Shown: piece after piece, positions 23,892 to 31,975 of the stretch | Layout of the letters: every line of letters begins with the position of its first letter | Position numbering within the stretch: the first letter of the stretch is position 1 | NCBI GenBank assembly: GCA_036676195.1 | Contig: JAKFDK010000115.1 | Span: 1-47,714, forward strand | DNA length: 47,714 nucleotides | Direction: 5' to 3' | Origin: JAKFDK01 sp036676195 | GTDB lineage: Bacteria; Bacillota; Sulfobacillia; Symbiobacteriales; ZC4RG38 | Translations under genes and position numbers: made by a program | The notes under the pieces: generated by a model | What the model was told of the DNA's origin: nothing | The model's database searches: none | Seen by the model: the letters and a program-made list of their open reading frames with translations, nothing else

Positions 23892-24891
23892 TTTGCGGGC
23901 CTGCCTGGACGGGGAACTGGTCGCCGCCCGGCAGGTCCCCATACTGGATCATTTGCAGCAGTGCCCGGCCTGCCGGGCCGCCCTGCAGCGCATCCGGGCC
24001 ACCGCCGGGCAGACGTCGGTGTTGCTGGCTACGCTTCAGGCGCCGGCCTGGTCGGCCTGGCGCCGCTGGGTGCCGTATATGGCGGTAGCGGCACTGGCAG
24101 CCCTGATGGTGGTGACGATAGCAGTGCCCCCGGTACGGGCGGTGGCTGCGCAGTGGCTATCCCTGTTCCGGACCGAACAGATTGCCCTGGTGCGGGTAGA
24201 TACCGGGGACTGGCACGACGACGGTGCTGCCCTGGCCACCCGCCTGACCCCGGACCAGGCCCGGCGAATGGCCCGGATCACCGGCCCGACTCAGCCGGTC
24301 GCGCCGGAGCCCATGAGTCTGGACGAGGCGCAGGGCCTGCACCAGCCGACACTCCCGTCCGGCCTCGCCGAACCCCCGGACCGGATCCTCGGCGTGCGTC
24401 CGGCGGAATACCTGATTGAACCCGACGTGGACGCCATCAATGCCTGGCTGGGCAGCCAGGGCGTTCCAGCCAGGCTGGGCGCCGGGCTGAAGGGTCAGAC
24501 CATTCGTGTCACTACACCGTCCGGTGTGGTACGGATCTGGGGTGAGCAGACCGACCGGCCCCTGGCCCTGGCCGAAGGCAAGGGACTGGAGGTCTCCGGC
24601 ACGGCCGAGGTCAACCTGCGGGCTCTGGCCGACCTGGCGGCACAACTGGCCGGAGCACCGGCCAGTCTGACCCGACAACTGCAGGCCATCCCTGACCTGA
24701 GCCATACCCTGGTGCTGCCGGTCACGGAGGACATGGGGGAACCGGTCCAGGTTGAAAACAATCCCGGAGTATATTACGCCCAAGGTAACGGGAGCGCCCT
24801 GGTCTGGTCCCAGGCCGGCAAGGTGTTTGTGCTGACGGGCCGGTATTCCCGTGATGAACTGCTGCAAGCCGCCCACTGGGCACGGCCGTGA
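23851..24891 (+). CDS. Membrane-bound zinc-finger anti-sigma factor
   Basis: A 346-aa regulator. A cytoplasmic ZAS domain carries H34-x3-C38-x2-C41 (LDHLQQCPACR), followed by one membrane helix (about 72-97, YMAVAALAALMVVTIAV) and a 240-aa extracellular domain (SLDEAQGLHQPTLPSGL, LVLPVTEDMGEPVQ) resembling the sensor part of DUF4367-type anti-sigma factors. It presumably holds the ECF sigma inactive until an envelope signal arrives. Its last bases overlap the ribosome site of the broken ABC gene, so three genes were once one operon. Confidence 0.88.
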   Translation: MKSWWKGAHPGPGDLRACLDGELVAARQVPILDHLQQCPACRAALQRIRATAGQTSVLLATLQAPAWSAWRRWVPYMAVAALAALMVVTIAVPPVRAVAAQWLSLFRTEQIALVRVDTGDWHDDGAALATRLTPDQARRMARITGPTQPVAPEPMSLDEAQGLHQPTLPSGLAEPPDRILGVRPAEYLIEPDVDAINAWLGSQGVPARLGAGLKGQTIRVTTPSGVVRIWGEQTDRPLALAEGKGLEVSGTAEVNLRALADLAAQLAGAPASLTRQLQAIPDLSHTLVLPVTEDMGEPVQVENNPGVYYAQGNGSALVWSQAGKVFVLTGRYSRDELLQAAHWARP

Positions 24892-24902
24892 CGGAGGCGC
24901 CT

Positions 24903-25433
24903 ATGGAACTGGCTGTCCGGACCCAGGGACTGACCAAGTATTACGGTACGGTGCGGGGCTGTCAGGCGGTGAGCCTGGCAGTCCCGCCCGGCCGGATTTT
25001 CGGGTTTCTCGGCCCCAACGGGGCCGGCAAGAGTACAGTGGTGAAGTTGTTGACTGGTTTGATCAGCCCTACGGCAGGCAGCGGCAGCCTCTTCGGCCAG
25101 CCACTGGGGTCCCCGGGGGCCAACCGGCTGCTGGGTTTCTTGCCGGAGCATTACCGCGTACCGGACTGGCCCACGGCTACAGAACTGCTAGCCTACTACG
25201 GCCGCCTGTCCGGACTGGCCGGGGGTGCGCTGACGGAGCGCTGCCGGGAGGTCCTGGCGCGGGTGGGGCTGGCCGAGGCCGCCCAGCGCAAGGTCGGTGG
25301 CTTTTCCAACGGCATGAAGCAGCGGCTCGCCCTGGGCGCGGCGCTGATGCACCGACCGCCGCTGCTGATCCTGGATGAACCAACGGCCGCACTGGACCCC
25401 CTGGGGCGGCTGTTTGTGCGCTGGCGGAACTGA
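24903..25433 (+). pseudogene. ABC transporter ATPase, truncated by frameshift
   Basis: The 176-aa open frame encodes an ABC-2-type ATPase: Walker A FLGPNGAGKST, a signature-like VGGFSNGMKQRLALG, and Walker B LLILDEPTAALDP. Directly after the D-loop the frame runs into LFVRWRN and a stop. In the next frame from about 25403 one can read AAVCALAELTGARVAV, which resembles the helix that should follow. The H-loop (STH) is missing in both frames. GGAGG lies five bases before the ATG, overlapping the anti-sigma stop. It was probably the sigma operon's exporter; the gene cannot make a complete ATPase. Confidence 0.75.
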
Positions 25434-25672
25434 CCGGGGCACGGGTGGCGGTCACCGTCCGCACCGAGCCCCTGGAGGCCGGTCTGCTGCAAGCCCTGGG
25501 TGCCCTGTGGGTTACCCATGCGCTGCGCACCGGACTCAGTTCCCAAATGCCCGTGCAATGGGCGATTTCCCTGGCACCTCCGCCCAGCGGCTGGATGGTG
25601 CTGTATAGCGCCCTCTATCTGCTGGCAGTGCTGGCGGCCGGACAGGCGGTGTTTCGCCGCCGGGACCTGTAG
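25434..25672 (+). pseudogene. Fragment of ABC ATPase C-terminus fused to the last part of an ABC-2 permease
   Basis: In the frame that ends at 25672 the sequence reads VAVTVRTEPLEAGLLQAL (like an ATPase C-terminus). It passes into WMVLYSALYLLAVLAAGQ and FRRRDL, which is the typical last membrane helix and basic end of an ABC-2 permease. The first five permease helices are absent. A GTG at 25445 could in principle start a 75-aa peptide, but there is no good ribosome site. The simplest reading is a remnant left by one or more deletions. An unused AGAAGGAGG follows the stop at 25671. Confidence 0.7.
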
Positions 25673-25743
25673 AAGGAGGAACCTACGCCCGCGCCAGGGA
25701 ACACTGATGGGAAGAGTCCGTCTTCTACTTGCGAGGTGTTGGA

Positions 25744-28503
25744 GTGGCCGACCTGCCCACCACGCGGTCAGAACTGGGGCTGGCACCGCCAGTCCTGAAG
25801 GTTCCGCCCGGCACTCACCCCAGTGGCGCCGAACTGCTCACAGAGCGGGAGGTGCGGGAACTGCTGGGGCTGCGGCCCGAACATGTGGCCAAGGCCGTCA
25901 ACCTGCAGTTGCTGGCGGCAGTGCCATCCGGGCGGCGTTCTCTGATCACCGTGGCATCTGCCGCCCGCTGCCTGGCCGCTCCCGGCAGCCTGGATATCGT
26001 TCGGGACGAAGATCTGCTCAGTTCGAGCGCCGTCGCCAAACTGCTGAACATCCGCCCACACCAGGTGGATGCGTTGGTGCAACAGAATCTGCTCCGGCCG
26101 GTACATACACCGAAGGGGGCCGGGGCCCCGCGCTTTCGCCGCGGACAGGTGCGCGCACTGGCGCTGCAGCCGCCGGCGGATCCGGAGCCACTACCGATGG
26201 AAGTGGCGACGGAGCGGAGACCTGCCCCCATGACGCCGGCCGACCCGCCCCGCCGTAAGGATCCGCCGCCCCCGGCTCCCCGCCCCTTTCAGCTCGACCC
26301 CTTTCAGGTGGAGGCCGGGCGGCTGCTGGAGGAAGGCCATCATGTGCTGGTCAGTGCCCCGACCGGCGCGGGCAAGAGTCTGGTTGCCGAGCGGCTGGCC
26401 GACCAGGCGGTGGCCCGGGGGGCGGGATTTATTTACACCGGCCCGATCAAGGCCCTGATCAACCAGAAGTTCCGCGACTTCTGCCGAAAGTACGGTCCGG
26501 AGCGGGTGGGAATCATCACCGGGGATGTGGTCATCCGTGACACGGCCCCCGTGCTGGTCATGACCACGGAGATTTTCCGCAACATGGCGGTGGGCCGTCC
26601 GCAGTCGCTTGACGCTTGCCACTACCTGGTGCTGGACGAGGTGCATTACCTGGACTCAGACCGCGGCGCCACCTGGGAAGAGAGCATCATTTTTGCCCCG
26701 CCGCATTTGCAGATCCTGGCTCTGAGCGCCACGGTCGCCAACGCCGGGGAAATCGCCGAATGGATCGCCGAGGTGACCGGCCGCACCACCCGGGTGGTGC
26801 TGGAAACCCAGCGTCCGGTGCCTCTGGCCATTCATTACGCCGGGCCATCCGGGCACCTGACCGGATACGAGGCGGCCCTGCGGGAACTCCACGAGCGGCA
26901 GGACTGGGGCGGCAACGGGCGCCCCGGGCAGCAGAAGGCCAGCCATGTGCAGGTAATCCGCAACGTTGACCGGCGCGGCTGGCTGCCATGCCTGTACTTC
27001 GTGTTCAGCCGCAGCGGCTGCGAAGACAGGGCCCGCGATCTGGCCTGGCAGATCGACCTGCTCGACGACCCGGCCCGCCGGCACGTGGAAGACGCGATCC
27101 GGGCGGTCGAAAGCGACACCCTGCGCGGCTCTGGCAGCTTCCGGATTTTGCGCGACTGCCTGATGCAAGGAGTGGCCTTCCATCACGCCGGCATGTTGCC
27201 CCAGGCCAAGGAACTGGTGGAGCAACTCTATGAGCGGGGCCTGGTCAAGGCCCTGTACTGCACCGAAACCTTTGCCGTCGGGGTCAACTTTCCGGTGAAG
27301 AGCGCCGTATTTGACGGGGCCCGCAAGTACGATGGCACCGGTTTCCGGCCGCTGTCCGCCCTGGAATTTCACCAGATGGCCGGACGGGCCGGACGGCGGG
27401 GCATCGACAGCGAGGGCTACGCCATCTTGCTGCTCACCCAGAACGACCGGGACACGGCGCGGGATTATGCCCGCATTCAACCTGAACCGGTGCTCTCCCG
27501 GCTGACCTTGCGGCCCAACACGGTGCTCAACCTGGTGGCCACCCGGACCGATGAGGAGATCCGCGCCCTGCTCACCCGCTCCCTCAAGGTCTATCAGGCC
27601 GACCGCCATGGCCGGCAGCACGAGACCCGGGCCGAGGACCTGCGCCGGCGCCTGGCTGAAGTTCAGGCCGGCCTGTGCACCGGCTTCGGTACGATGGCCT
27701 GCCCGGCGGTCCGGGCACCCATTGAGGCCCAGCAGGCTGAACTGGCCCGCACCGTCCGCGGCCTGCAGCAGGCCGAAAGCCCCAAGGCCCGGCGCCGGCT
27801 GAAACAGGCCAAAACCGAACTGGCGCAGGTGACGTACCGCTTGTCCACCGCTGAACTGCTGGCGCATACCCCGGCGCAGGCCGGCGCCTGCATGCGGCTC
27901 TACCCTGAGTTTCTGAAACTGGCGGGCGAGCTGCGGCGCCAGCAACAGCGCAGCCGCCGCGGGCAGCGGGCTTCGGCAGAACTGCTCAGCCAGTTTGACC
28001 GCCTGCGCGGCGACCTGGCCGGCCTTGGTTACATTGAAGGGGATACCTTGCTGCCGCGGGGGATCTTTGCCCGTGAAGTGCATGTAGAGGAAGTCTGCGT
28101 CACCGAACTCTATTTCAGCGGCTTCTTTCATAAGGCGCGGGAGGAGGAAATCTGCGGGCTGCTGGCCGCCGTGGCTTACGATGGCAAGGAACAGTTGGAT
28201 ACCGTGCCCCGCAAGCCCTCGCTGGCCCTGAAGGCTGGCATCGACCTGATCCGCCGCTACGCCGGCAATTTTAACCGCGGCATGTATGCGCCCGCCTACG
28301 ACTGGGCGCGCGGGCGGGACTTTCACCTGACCATGGTCGACTACCAGTTGGCGGAAGGGGACCTGATCGGCGGCCTGCGCCGCTGCCTGGACCTGCTGCG
28401 ACAGGTCCGCCGAGCCATGGTGGGCGACGCCGCCACCCGCGAACGCCTCGAACGCTGCATTCGCCGCCTGGACCGGCCCCCGGTCACCGTGGAACTGGAG
28501 TAA
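25744..28503 (+). CDS. Ski2-like DEAD/DEAH helicase with N-terminal tandem HTH modules
   Basis: A 919-aa superfamily 2 helicase. Two related excisionase/MerR-like modules (about 31-78 and 90-142, each with LLxxRPxxVxxxVxxxLL) precede a linker. The helicase core follows: Walker A APTGAGKS (Lys211), DEVH (298-301), SAT in LALSATVAN, and a C-terminal RecA domain with GVAFHHAGM, FAVGVNFP and QMAGRAGRRG. After a coiled insertion comes a DSHCT-type end (LDTVPRKPSLALKAGI, YDWARGRDFHLTM). Ski2/Mtr4/HelY relatives unwind RNA for decay, so RNA metabolism is the likely job. The GTG at 25744 follows GAGGTG by five bases. Confidence 0.88.
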   Translation: MADLPTTRSELGLAPPVLKVPPGTHPSGAELLTEREVRELLGLRPEHVAKAVNLQLLAAVPSGRRSLITVASAARCLAAPGSLDIVRDEDLLSSSAVAKLLNIRPHQVDALVQQNLLRPVHTPKGAGAPRFRRGQVRALALQPPADPEPLPMEVATERRPAPMTPADPPRRKDPPPPAPRPFQLDPFQVEAGRLLEEGHHVLVSAPTGAGKSLVAERLADQAVARGAGFIYTGPIKALINQKFRDFCRKYGPERVGIITGDVVIRDTAPVLVMTTEIFRNMAVGRPQSLDACHYLVLDEVHYLDSDRGATWEESIIFAPPHLQILALSATVANAGEIAEWIAEVTGRTTRVVLETQRPVPLAIHYAGPSGHLTGYEAALRELHERQDWGGNGRPGQQKASHVQVIRNVDRRGWLPCLYFVFSRSGCEDRARDLAWQIDLLDDPARRHVEDAIRAVESDTLRGSGSFRILRDCLMQGVAFHHAGMLPQAKELVEQLYERGLVKALYCTETFAVGVNFPVKSAVFDGARKYDGTGFRPLSALEFHQMAGRAGRRGIDSEGYAILLLTQNDRDTARDYARIQPEPVLSRLTLRPNTVLNLVATRTDEEIRALLTRSLKVYQADRHGRQHETRAEDLRRRLAEVQAGLCTGFGTMACPAVRAPIEAQQAELARTVRGLQQAESPKARRRLKQAKTELAQVTYRLSTAELLAHTPAQAGACMRLYPEFLKLAGELRRQQQRSRRGQRASAELLSQFDRLRGDLAGLGYIEGDTLLPRGIFAREVHVEEVCVTELYFSGFFHKAREEEICGLLAAVAYDGKEQLDTVPRKPSLALKAGIDLIRRYAGNFNRGMYAPAYDWARGRDFHLTMVDYQLAEGDLIGGLRRCLDLLRQVRRAMVGDAATRERLERCIRRLDRPPVTVELE

Positions 28504-28524
28504 GCTGCCTGCGGAGGTGCTCTG

Positions 28525-29454
28525 ATGAACATCGATCCCAAGCCGCCCGCGGCGGCAGAAGTACGCACCACCAATCTGATCATGCCCGAACACGGCACCG
28601 CCGAAGGTTATCTACGTGCAGGGGTACTGATGGAATGGGTGGACTATGCAGCCGGCCTGACCGCCACCCGCCACTGCCGCCATACCTGCCTGACCCGCTA
28701 CATGGACCGGATGGCCTTTAACCACCCGATCCGGGTGGGCGACGCCATTCACCTGTACAGCCGTGTCACCTGGACCGGTCAGAGCAGCATGGAGATCACG
28801 GTGGACATTCACCGCGAGCACCTGCGGACCGGCGCCAAACTGCTGACCAACACCGCCCGGATGGTATTCGTGATGGTCGATGAGAACCTGCGGCCGGTAA
28901 AAGCGGTGCCGCCGCTGCTGCTGGGGTCCCCGGAGGAAGAGGTGGCCTTTGCCGCCGCCCGGGAGCGGCTATCGTTGCGCCACCAGCCCCCGACAGACGA
29001 CTTTGACTTTACCCCGCAGGTGCACCGCACGGCCATTGTCATGCCCGGCGACCGGAATCCGCACGGCACCCTGTCCGGCGGCAAGCTGATGGATTGGATG
29101 GACTACGCCGCCAACCTGGCCGCGGCCACCCACGCCCGTTCCCCCGTCGCCCCCCGCTCGGTGGACGACATGAACTTTGACCTGCCGATCCGCCTGGGCG
29201 ATGCCGTGTACATCGGTGCGGCAGTGACCTGGACCGGTCGCACCTCCATGGAAGTCGCCGTCGAGGTGGTCAAGGAAACCCTGCTGACCGGCGAGCGGGC
29301 CCGCACCCACACCGCCTACTTCACCTTTGTCGGGGTGAACCTGAGCGGCAGCGGGGCCGCCCCCATTCCGGTGCGCCCGTTTGTGGCCGCCACACCGGAA
29401 GAACGGGCCCGGTTGGAACGGGCGGCGGCCCGCCACGCCGCCCGCAAGCAATAA
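28525..29454 (+). CDS. Tandem-hotdog acyl-CoA thioesterase
   Basis: A 309-aa protein of two hotdog domains of the BACH/YciA type, which hydrolyse acyl-CoA to free acid and CoA. The repeats align around LMEWVDYAAGLTATRH (first) and LMDWMDYAANLAAATH (second), and around VGDAIHLYSRVTWTG and LGDAVYIGAAVTWTG. Only the second half keeps the NPHGTLSGGKLM loop, so the two active sites are not equivalent. GGAGGTG lies seven bases before the ATG. It starts 21 bp after the helicase gene and is probably cotranscribed with it; a strong terminator follows. Confidence 0.9.
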   Translation: MNIDPKPPAAAEVRTTNLIMPEHGTAEGYLRAGVLMEWVDYAAGLTATRHCRHTCLTRYMDRMAFNHPIRVGDAIHLYSRVTWTGQSSMEITVDIHREHLRTGAKLLTNTARMVFVMVDENLRPVKAVPPLLLGSPEEEVAFAAARERLSLRHQPPTDDFDFTPQVHRTAIVMPGDRNPHGTLSGGKLMDWMDYAANLAAATHARSPVAPRSVDDMNFDLPIRLGDAVYIGAAVTWTGRTSMEVAVEVVKETLLTGERARTHTAYFTFVGVNLSGSGAAPIPVRPFVAATPEERARLERAAARHAARKQ

Positions 29455-29465
29455 GGGGCAACACG

Positions 29466-29502
29466 AACCCCCCGGGGGCCTGAAGAGGGTCCCCGGGGGG
29501 TT
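29466..29502. terminator. Intrinsic terminator after the thioesterase gene
   Basis: AACCCCCCGGGG (29466-29477) pairs perfectly with CCCCGGGGGGTT (29491-29502), followed by CTTTAT. It could also serve the convergent BenE gene, whose stop is at 29526. Confidence 0.8.
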
Positions 29503-29525
29503 CTTTATGGGCGTACCGGGCCGAT

Positions 29526-30764
29526 TCAGGCCGCCGCCTTGCGGCGGGCAGCAATAAACTGCTCCCGCTCGAGCACCAGAGCAGCGGCGGCCCCCACCAC
29601 CACGCCCCAGAACGGTGCGCCAATGCGCAAGACCGTGACACCGCTGATCGTGACTAGGAAACTGAGTAAGGCACTCAAACGCAGCGTCTGGCCAAAGGCC
29701 TCGGCAAACGCGGCCGCCAGCGCACTCAGCAGCGCCAGTCCCCCGAGCAGATTGATCAGGGCCACTGGCAGAACCCCGGCCACCGTCGCCGCCACTGGGG
29801 CGAGCAGGCCGAAGATCAGCCAGGCCACCCCCAGGATCACACCGGTGGCATAGCGGCCCTCACGCACCCCCGAGGTCGGGCCGGCGATTGCCGCCGTCAT
29901 CGGGCCGGCAATACAGGCAGACACGCCGCCGAAGAACGCCTGCAAGATGGACAGGCCGCCGGTGGCGACCGTCAGGGCATTGGTCGGACCAGAAAAACCC
30001 ATCGACTGCAAAATCGCCAGCCCCTGACCGTTCTGCACCACCACCACCGTAATCGCCAGGGGAATCACCAGCTCAAGGGCAGCGGACAGGCTCCACTGGG
30101 GGGCGAACAACTGCGGCGTGGCCAGGGCAAACGTGACCTGGTCCCACTGGGCTGCCCCCTGCCAGGTCGCCAGGATAATGCCCGTAACCAGGGCCACCAG
30201 CACCGGCGGCACCTTTTTGGCCAGCGGCGGGAACATGGACACCGCCAGGAAAGCGGCAAAGGTTCCGCCCGCCAGCACAGGCGCCTGCACCAGACTCTTG
30301 ACGGCGTTGACCCCAAAGGGCATCAATACACCGGCCACCATGCCCATCATGATTGGGGTCGGTAACCAGGCCATCACCCGTTTGACGACCCCGGTCACCC
30401 CCAGGACCGTCACCAGCAGGCCAGTGAGGAGATAGGCCCCGACCACCTCGGGGAAGGTCAGGTGCCCCAGGGCAGTGCCGACCAGAACCGCGCCGGGGAT
30501 GGTGTACGCCAGGGCCACCGGCTGCCGGTAGTACAGGGACAGCACAATGGAACCGATGCCGGTAAAAAAGTAAATGGCAAAGATCCAGGCCACGGTGGTG
30601 GCCGGCGGGAGATTCCCCAGTCGGGCCGAGTTCAGCACAATCAGCAGCGGTCCGGTCACGCCGAAAAGCCAGGCGATCAGGGCATTGCCAGCGGTCGCAC
30701 CGTGGATGTGCCTGGGCAGGTCCCGCAGGCTGGATCCAAACCCGGACCCCCGTTCAAGTACCAC
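29526..30764 (-). CDS. benE: BenE-family benzoate/H+ symporter-like transporter
   Basis: A 412-aa integral membrane protein with about 12 hydrophobic segments, matching the BenE family of proton-coupled aromatic acid carriers. Landmarks are NALIAWLFGVTGPLLIVL at the start, YTIPGAVLVGTALG, PTPIMMGMVAGVLMPFG, VVVVQNGQGLAILQSMGF and the half-helix GGVSACIAGPMTAAIAGP. The GTG at 30764 follows GAGGTG by eight bases. Neighbours include MaoC and flavoprotein genes rather than benzoate catabolism, so the true substrate is open. It is transcribed divergently from the MaoC pair. Confidence 0.88.
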   Translation of the reverse strand: MVLERGSGFGSSLRDLPRHIHGATAGNALIAWLFGVTGPLLIVLNSARLGNLPPATTVAWIFAIYFFTGIGSIVLSLYYRQPVALAYTIPGAVLVGTALGHLTFPEVVGAYLLTGLLVTVLGVTGVVKRVMAWLPTPIMMGMVAGVLMPFGVNAVKSLVQAPVLAGGTFAAFLAVSMFPPLAKKVPPVLVALVTGIILATWQGAAQWDQVTFALATPQLFAPQWSLSAALELVIPLAITVVVVQNGQGLAILQSMGFSGPTNALTVATGGLSILQAFFGGVSACIAGPMTAAIAGPTSGVREGRYATGVILGVAWLIFGLLAPVAATVAGVLPVALINLLGGLALLSALAAAFAEAFGQTLRLSALLSFLVTISGVTVLRIGAPFWGVVVGAAAALVLEREQFIAARRKAAA

Positions 30765-30878
30765 GAATATTACACCTCTGGTTCAAGTTATGCTTAGTTA
30801 GTTATACGAAGTAGGTCGCGGTTCCTGCCCGCCGGTCCGGTAACACCTGGATTATCAAGCCATGGTCCAGAAAGGTTT

Positions 30879-30907
30879 TGCCTGGCAACTTTCCCCGTTG
30901 CCAGGCA
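30879..30907. repeat. 11-bp perfect inverted repeat in the leader of the MaoC pair
   Basis: TGCCTGGCAAC (30879-30889) and GTTGCCAGGCA (30897-30907) flank a 7-base loop, 66 bp before the first MaoC gene. No T-run follows on either strand, so it is more likely an operator or leader hairpin than a terminator. Confidence 0.5.
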
Positions 30908-30972
30908 GGATTCATCCTGCTGCCAGCCGTAAGTGTTCTAGAAGAAATATCGCCTGCCCTGGAGGAATCCGC

Positions 30973-31374
30973 ATGCCCATTGACCAATCCCTGGTCGGCT
31001 CAACCGCGCCGCCACAACACTATACCGTCACCGCCGACGCCATTGTCCGGTTCGCCCGGGCCACCGGGGCTGATATCCCCGCCTATCTGGCAGGAGAAAT
31101 CGCGCCCCCCACCTTCCCCACCATCTTCCGGGGACCCAAACCGCCCGGCCTGGACGACGTGGCGCCACAGCGCTTTGTCCACGGCGAGCAGGAATTCACC
31201 TATGTGCGGCCCCTGGTGGCCGGGGATCAGGTCACCTGCACCACCCGGATCACCGAAGTCATTGAACGCACAACCCGCCTGGGCCCGTCCCACTTCATCA
31301 CGCTGGAAACTACTGGTGTGGATGCAGGCGGGCAGCCGGTGTTCCGGGGCCGGATGCTTGTGATTGTACGTTAG
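30973..31374 (+). CDS. MaoC-like dehydratase, N-terminal-type (HadA-like) subunit
   Basis: A 133-aa hotdog protein of the FAS1-like dehydratase group. It starts MPIDQSLVGSTAPPQHYTVT, which is the N-terminal style of this group, and contains FARATGADIPAYL, PPTFPTIFRG, VHGEQEFTYVRPLVAGDQV and GRMLVIVR. The catalytic Asp/His pair lies in the partner, not here. The ATG follows GGAGG by seven bases. The next gene, 12 bp downstream, encodes the catalytic MaoC half, so the two likely form a heterodimer that hydrates enoyl-CoA or dehydrates 3-hydroxyacyl thioesters. Confidence 0.85.
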   Translation: MPIDQSLVGSTAPPQHYTVTADAIVRFARATGADIPAYLAGEIAPPTFPTIFRGPKPPGLDDVAPQRFVHGEQEFTYVRPLVAGDQVTCTTRITEVIERTTRLGPSHFITLETTGVDAGGQPVFRGRMLVIVR

Positions 31375-31386
31375 GAGGTACTGCCT

Positions 31387-31812
31387 TTGTTGGATTTCAA
31401 TACATTGGCTCCGGGCGGTGAACTGCCCCCGCTGCACAAGGCGCCGGTAAGCCGGGAGCAACTATCCCTGTACGCCGAGGCATCGGGCGACCGCAATCCG
31501 ATCCACCTTGATGATGAGGTGGCCAAACAAATGGGTCTGGGCGGTGTCATTGCCCACGGCATGCTGAGCATGGGTTTTCTCGGGCATTACCTGGCCCACC
31601 TGGCCGGCCCGCAGGGGGTGCGGCGCCTGCGGGTGCGGTTCGCCGCCATGGTACGGCCGGACGACACCCTGACCTGCAAGGGCGTGGTCGGATCGGTGGC
31701 CCCGGATGGGACTGTTCAGGCGGAAATCTGGGCAGAAAATCAGCGGGGGGAAAAAGTCACCGCCGGTGACGGCGAATTTGTTCTGACACCGCGCACTACC
31801 AAAAATGTTTAG
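31387..31812 (+). CDS. MaoC-like (R)-specific enoyl-CoA hydratase subunit
   Basis: A 141-aa hotdog protein with the hydratase-2 motif: YAEASGDRNPIHLDDEVA (catalytic Asp and His) and GLGGVIAHGMLSMGF. It starts at TTG 31387 with AGGAGGT eight bases upstream. Together with the gene 12 bp before it, it makes a split (3R)-hydroxyacyl dehydratase (HadAB-like). Its place in fatty-acid or polyester metabolism is not evident. A leader region with a hairpin terminator follows. Confidence 0.9.
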   Translation: MLDFNTLAPGGELPPLHKAPVSREQLSLYAEASGDRNPIHLDDEVAKQMGLGGVIAHGMLSMGFLGHYLAHLAGPQGVRRLRVRFAAMVRPDDTLTCKGVVGSVAPDGTVQAEIWAENQRGEKVTAGDGEFVLTPRTTKNV

Positions 31813-31859
31813 GTTGGCGTCAATCCGTTAGCTATATATGCGCAATTTGGCCCCGGAAA

Positions 31860-31888
31860 GTGACAAGGGTAGCGTCATGTGGTACTAT
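31860..31888 (+). promoter_or_regulatory. Possible promoter ahead of the flavoprotein gene leader
   Basis: GTGACA (31860-31865) and TACTAT (31883-31888) are exactly 17 bp apart. A transcript starting near 31895 would run into the terminator at 31924-31949. Confidence 0.45.
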
Positions 31889-31923
31889 TGATGGCATAGC
31901 TCCGGACGACAACAACACATTGG

Positions 31924-31949
31924 CCCCGGCCCGTGTGCCGGGGTTTTTT
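31924..31949 (+). terminator. Strong intrinsic terminator between maoC and the flavoprotein gene
   Basis: CCCCGGC (31924-31930) pairs with GCCGGGG (31937-31943) and is followed directly by six T (31944-31949). It ends 26 bases before the next start codon. Confidence 0.85.
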
Positions 31950-31975
31950 CTTGGTATGATATGGAGGTACCAAGT

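Noticed and set aside
25704..25760. Possible start of a lost ABC permease (MGRVRLLLARCW) just before the helicase
   Set aside because: The frame quickly becomes shadow of the helicase and the similarity is limited to a few residues.
26656..28593. A 645-codon open frame antisense to the helicase
   Set aside because: The helicase motifs on the plus strand are unmistakable and the antisense product is low-complexity.
30790..30815. TTATACGAAGT, similar to one arm of loxP
   Set aside because: No matching second arm or spacer lies next to it, and there is no recombinase nearby. Chance similarity.
31955..31960. TATGAT as -10 of the flavoprotein gene
   Set aside because: A start from it would remove the ribosome site at 31963 from the transcript, and no -35 is placed correctly.
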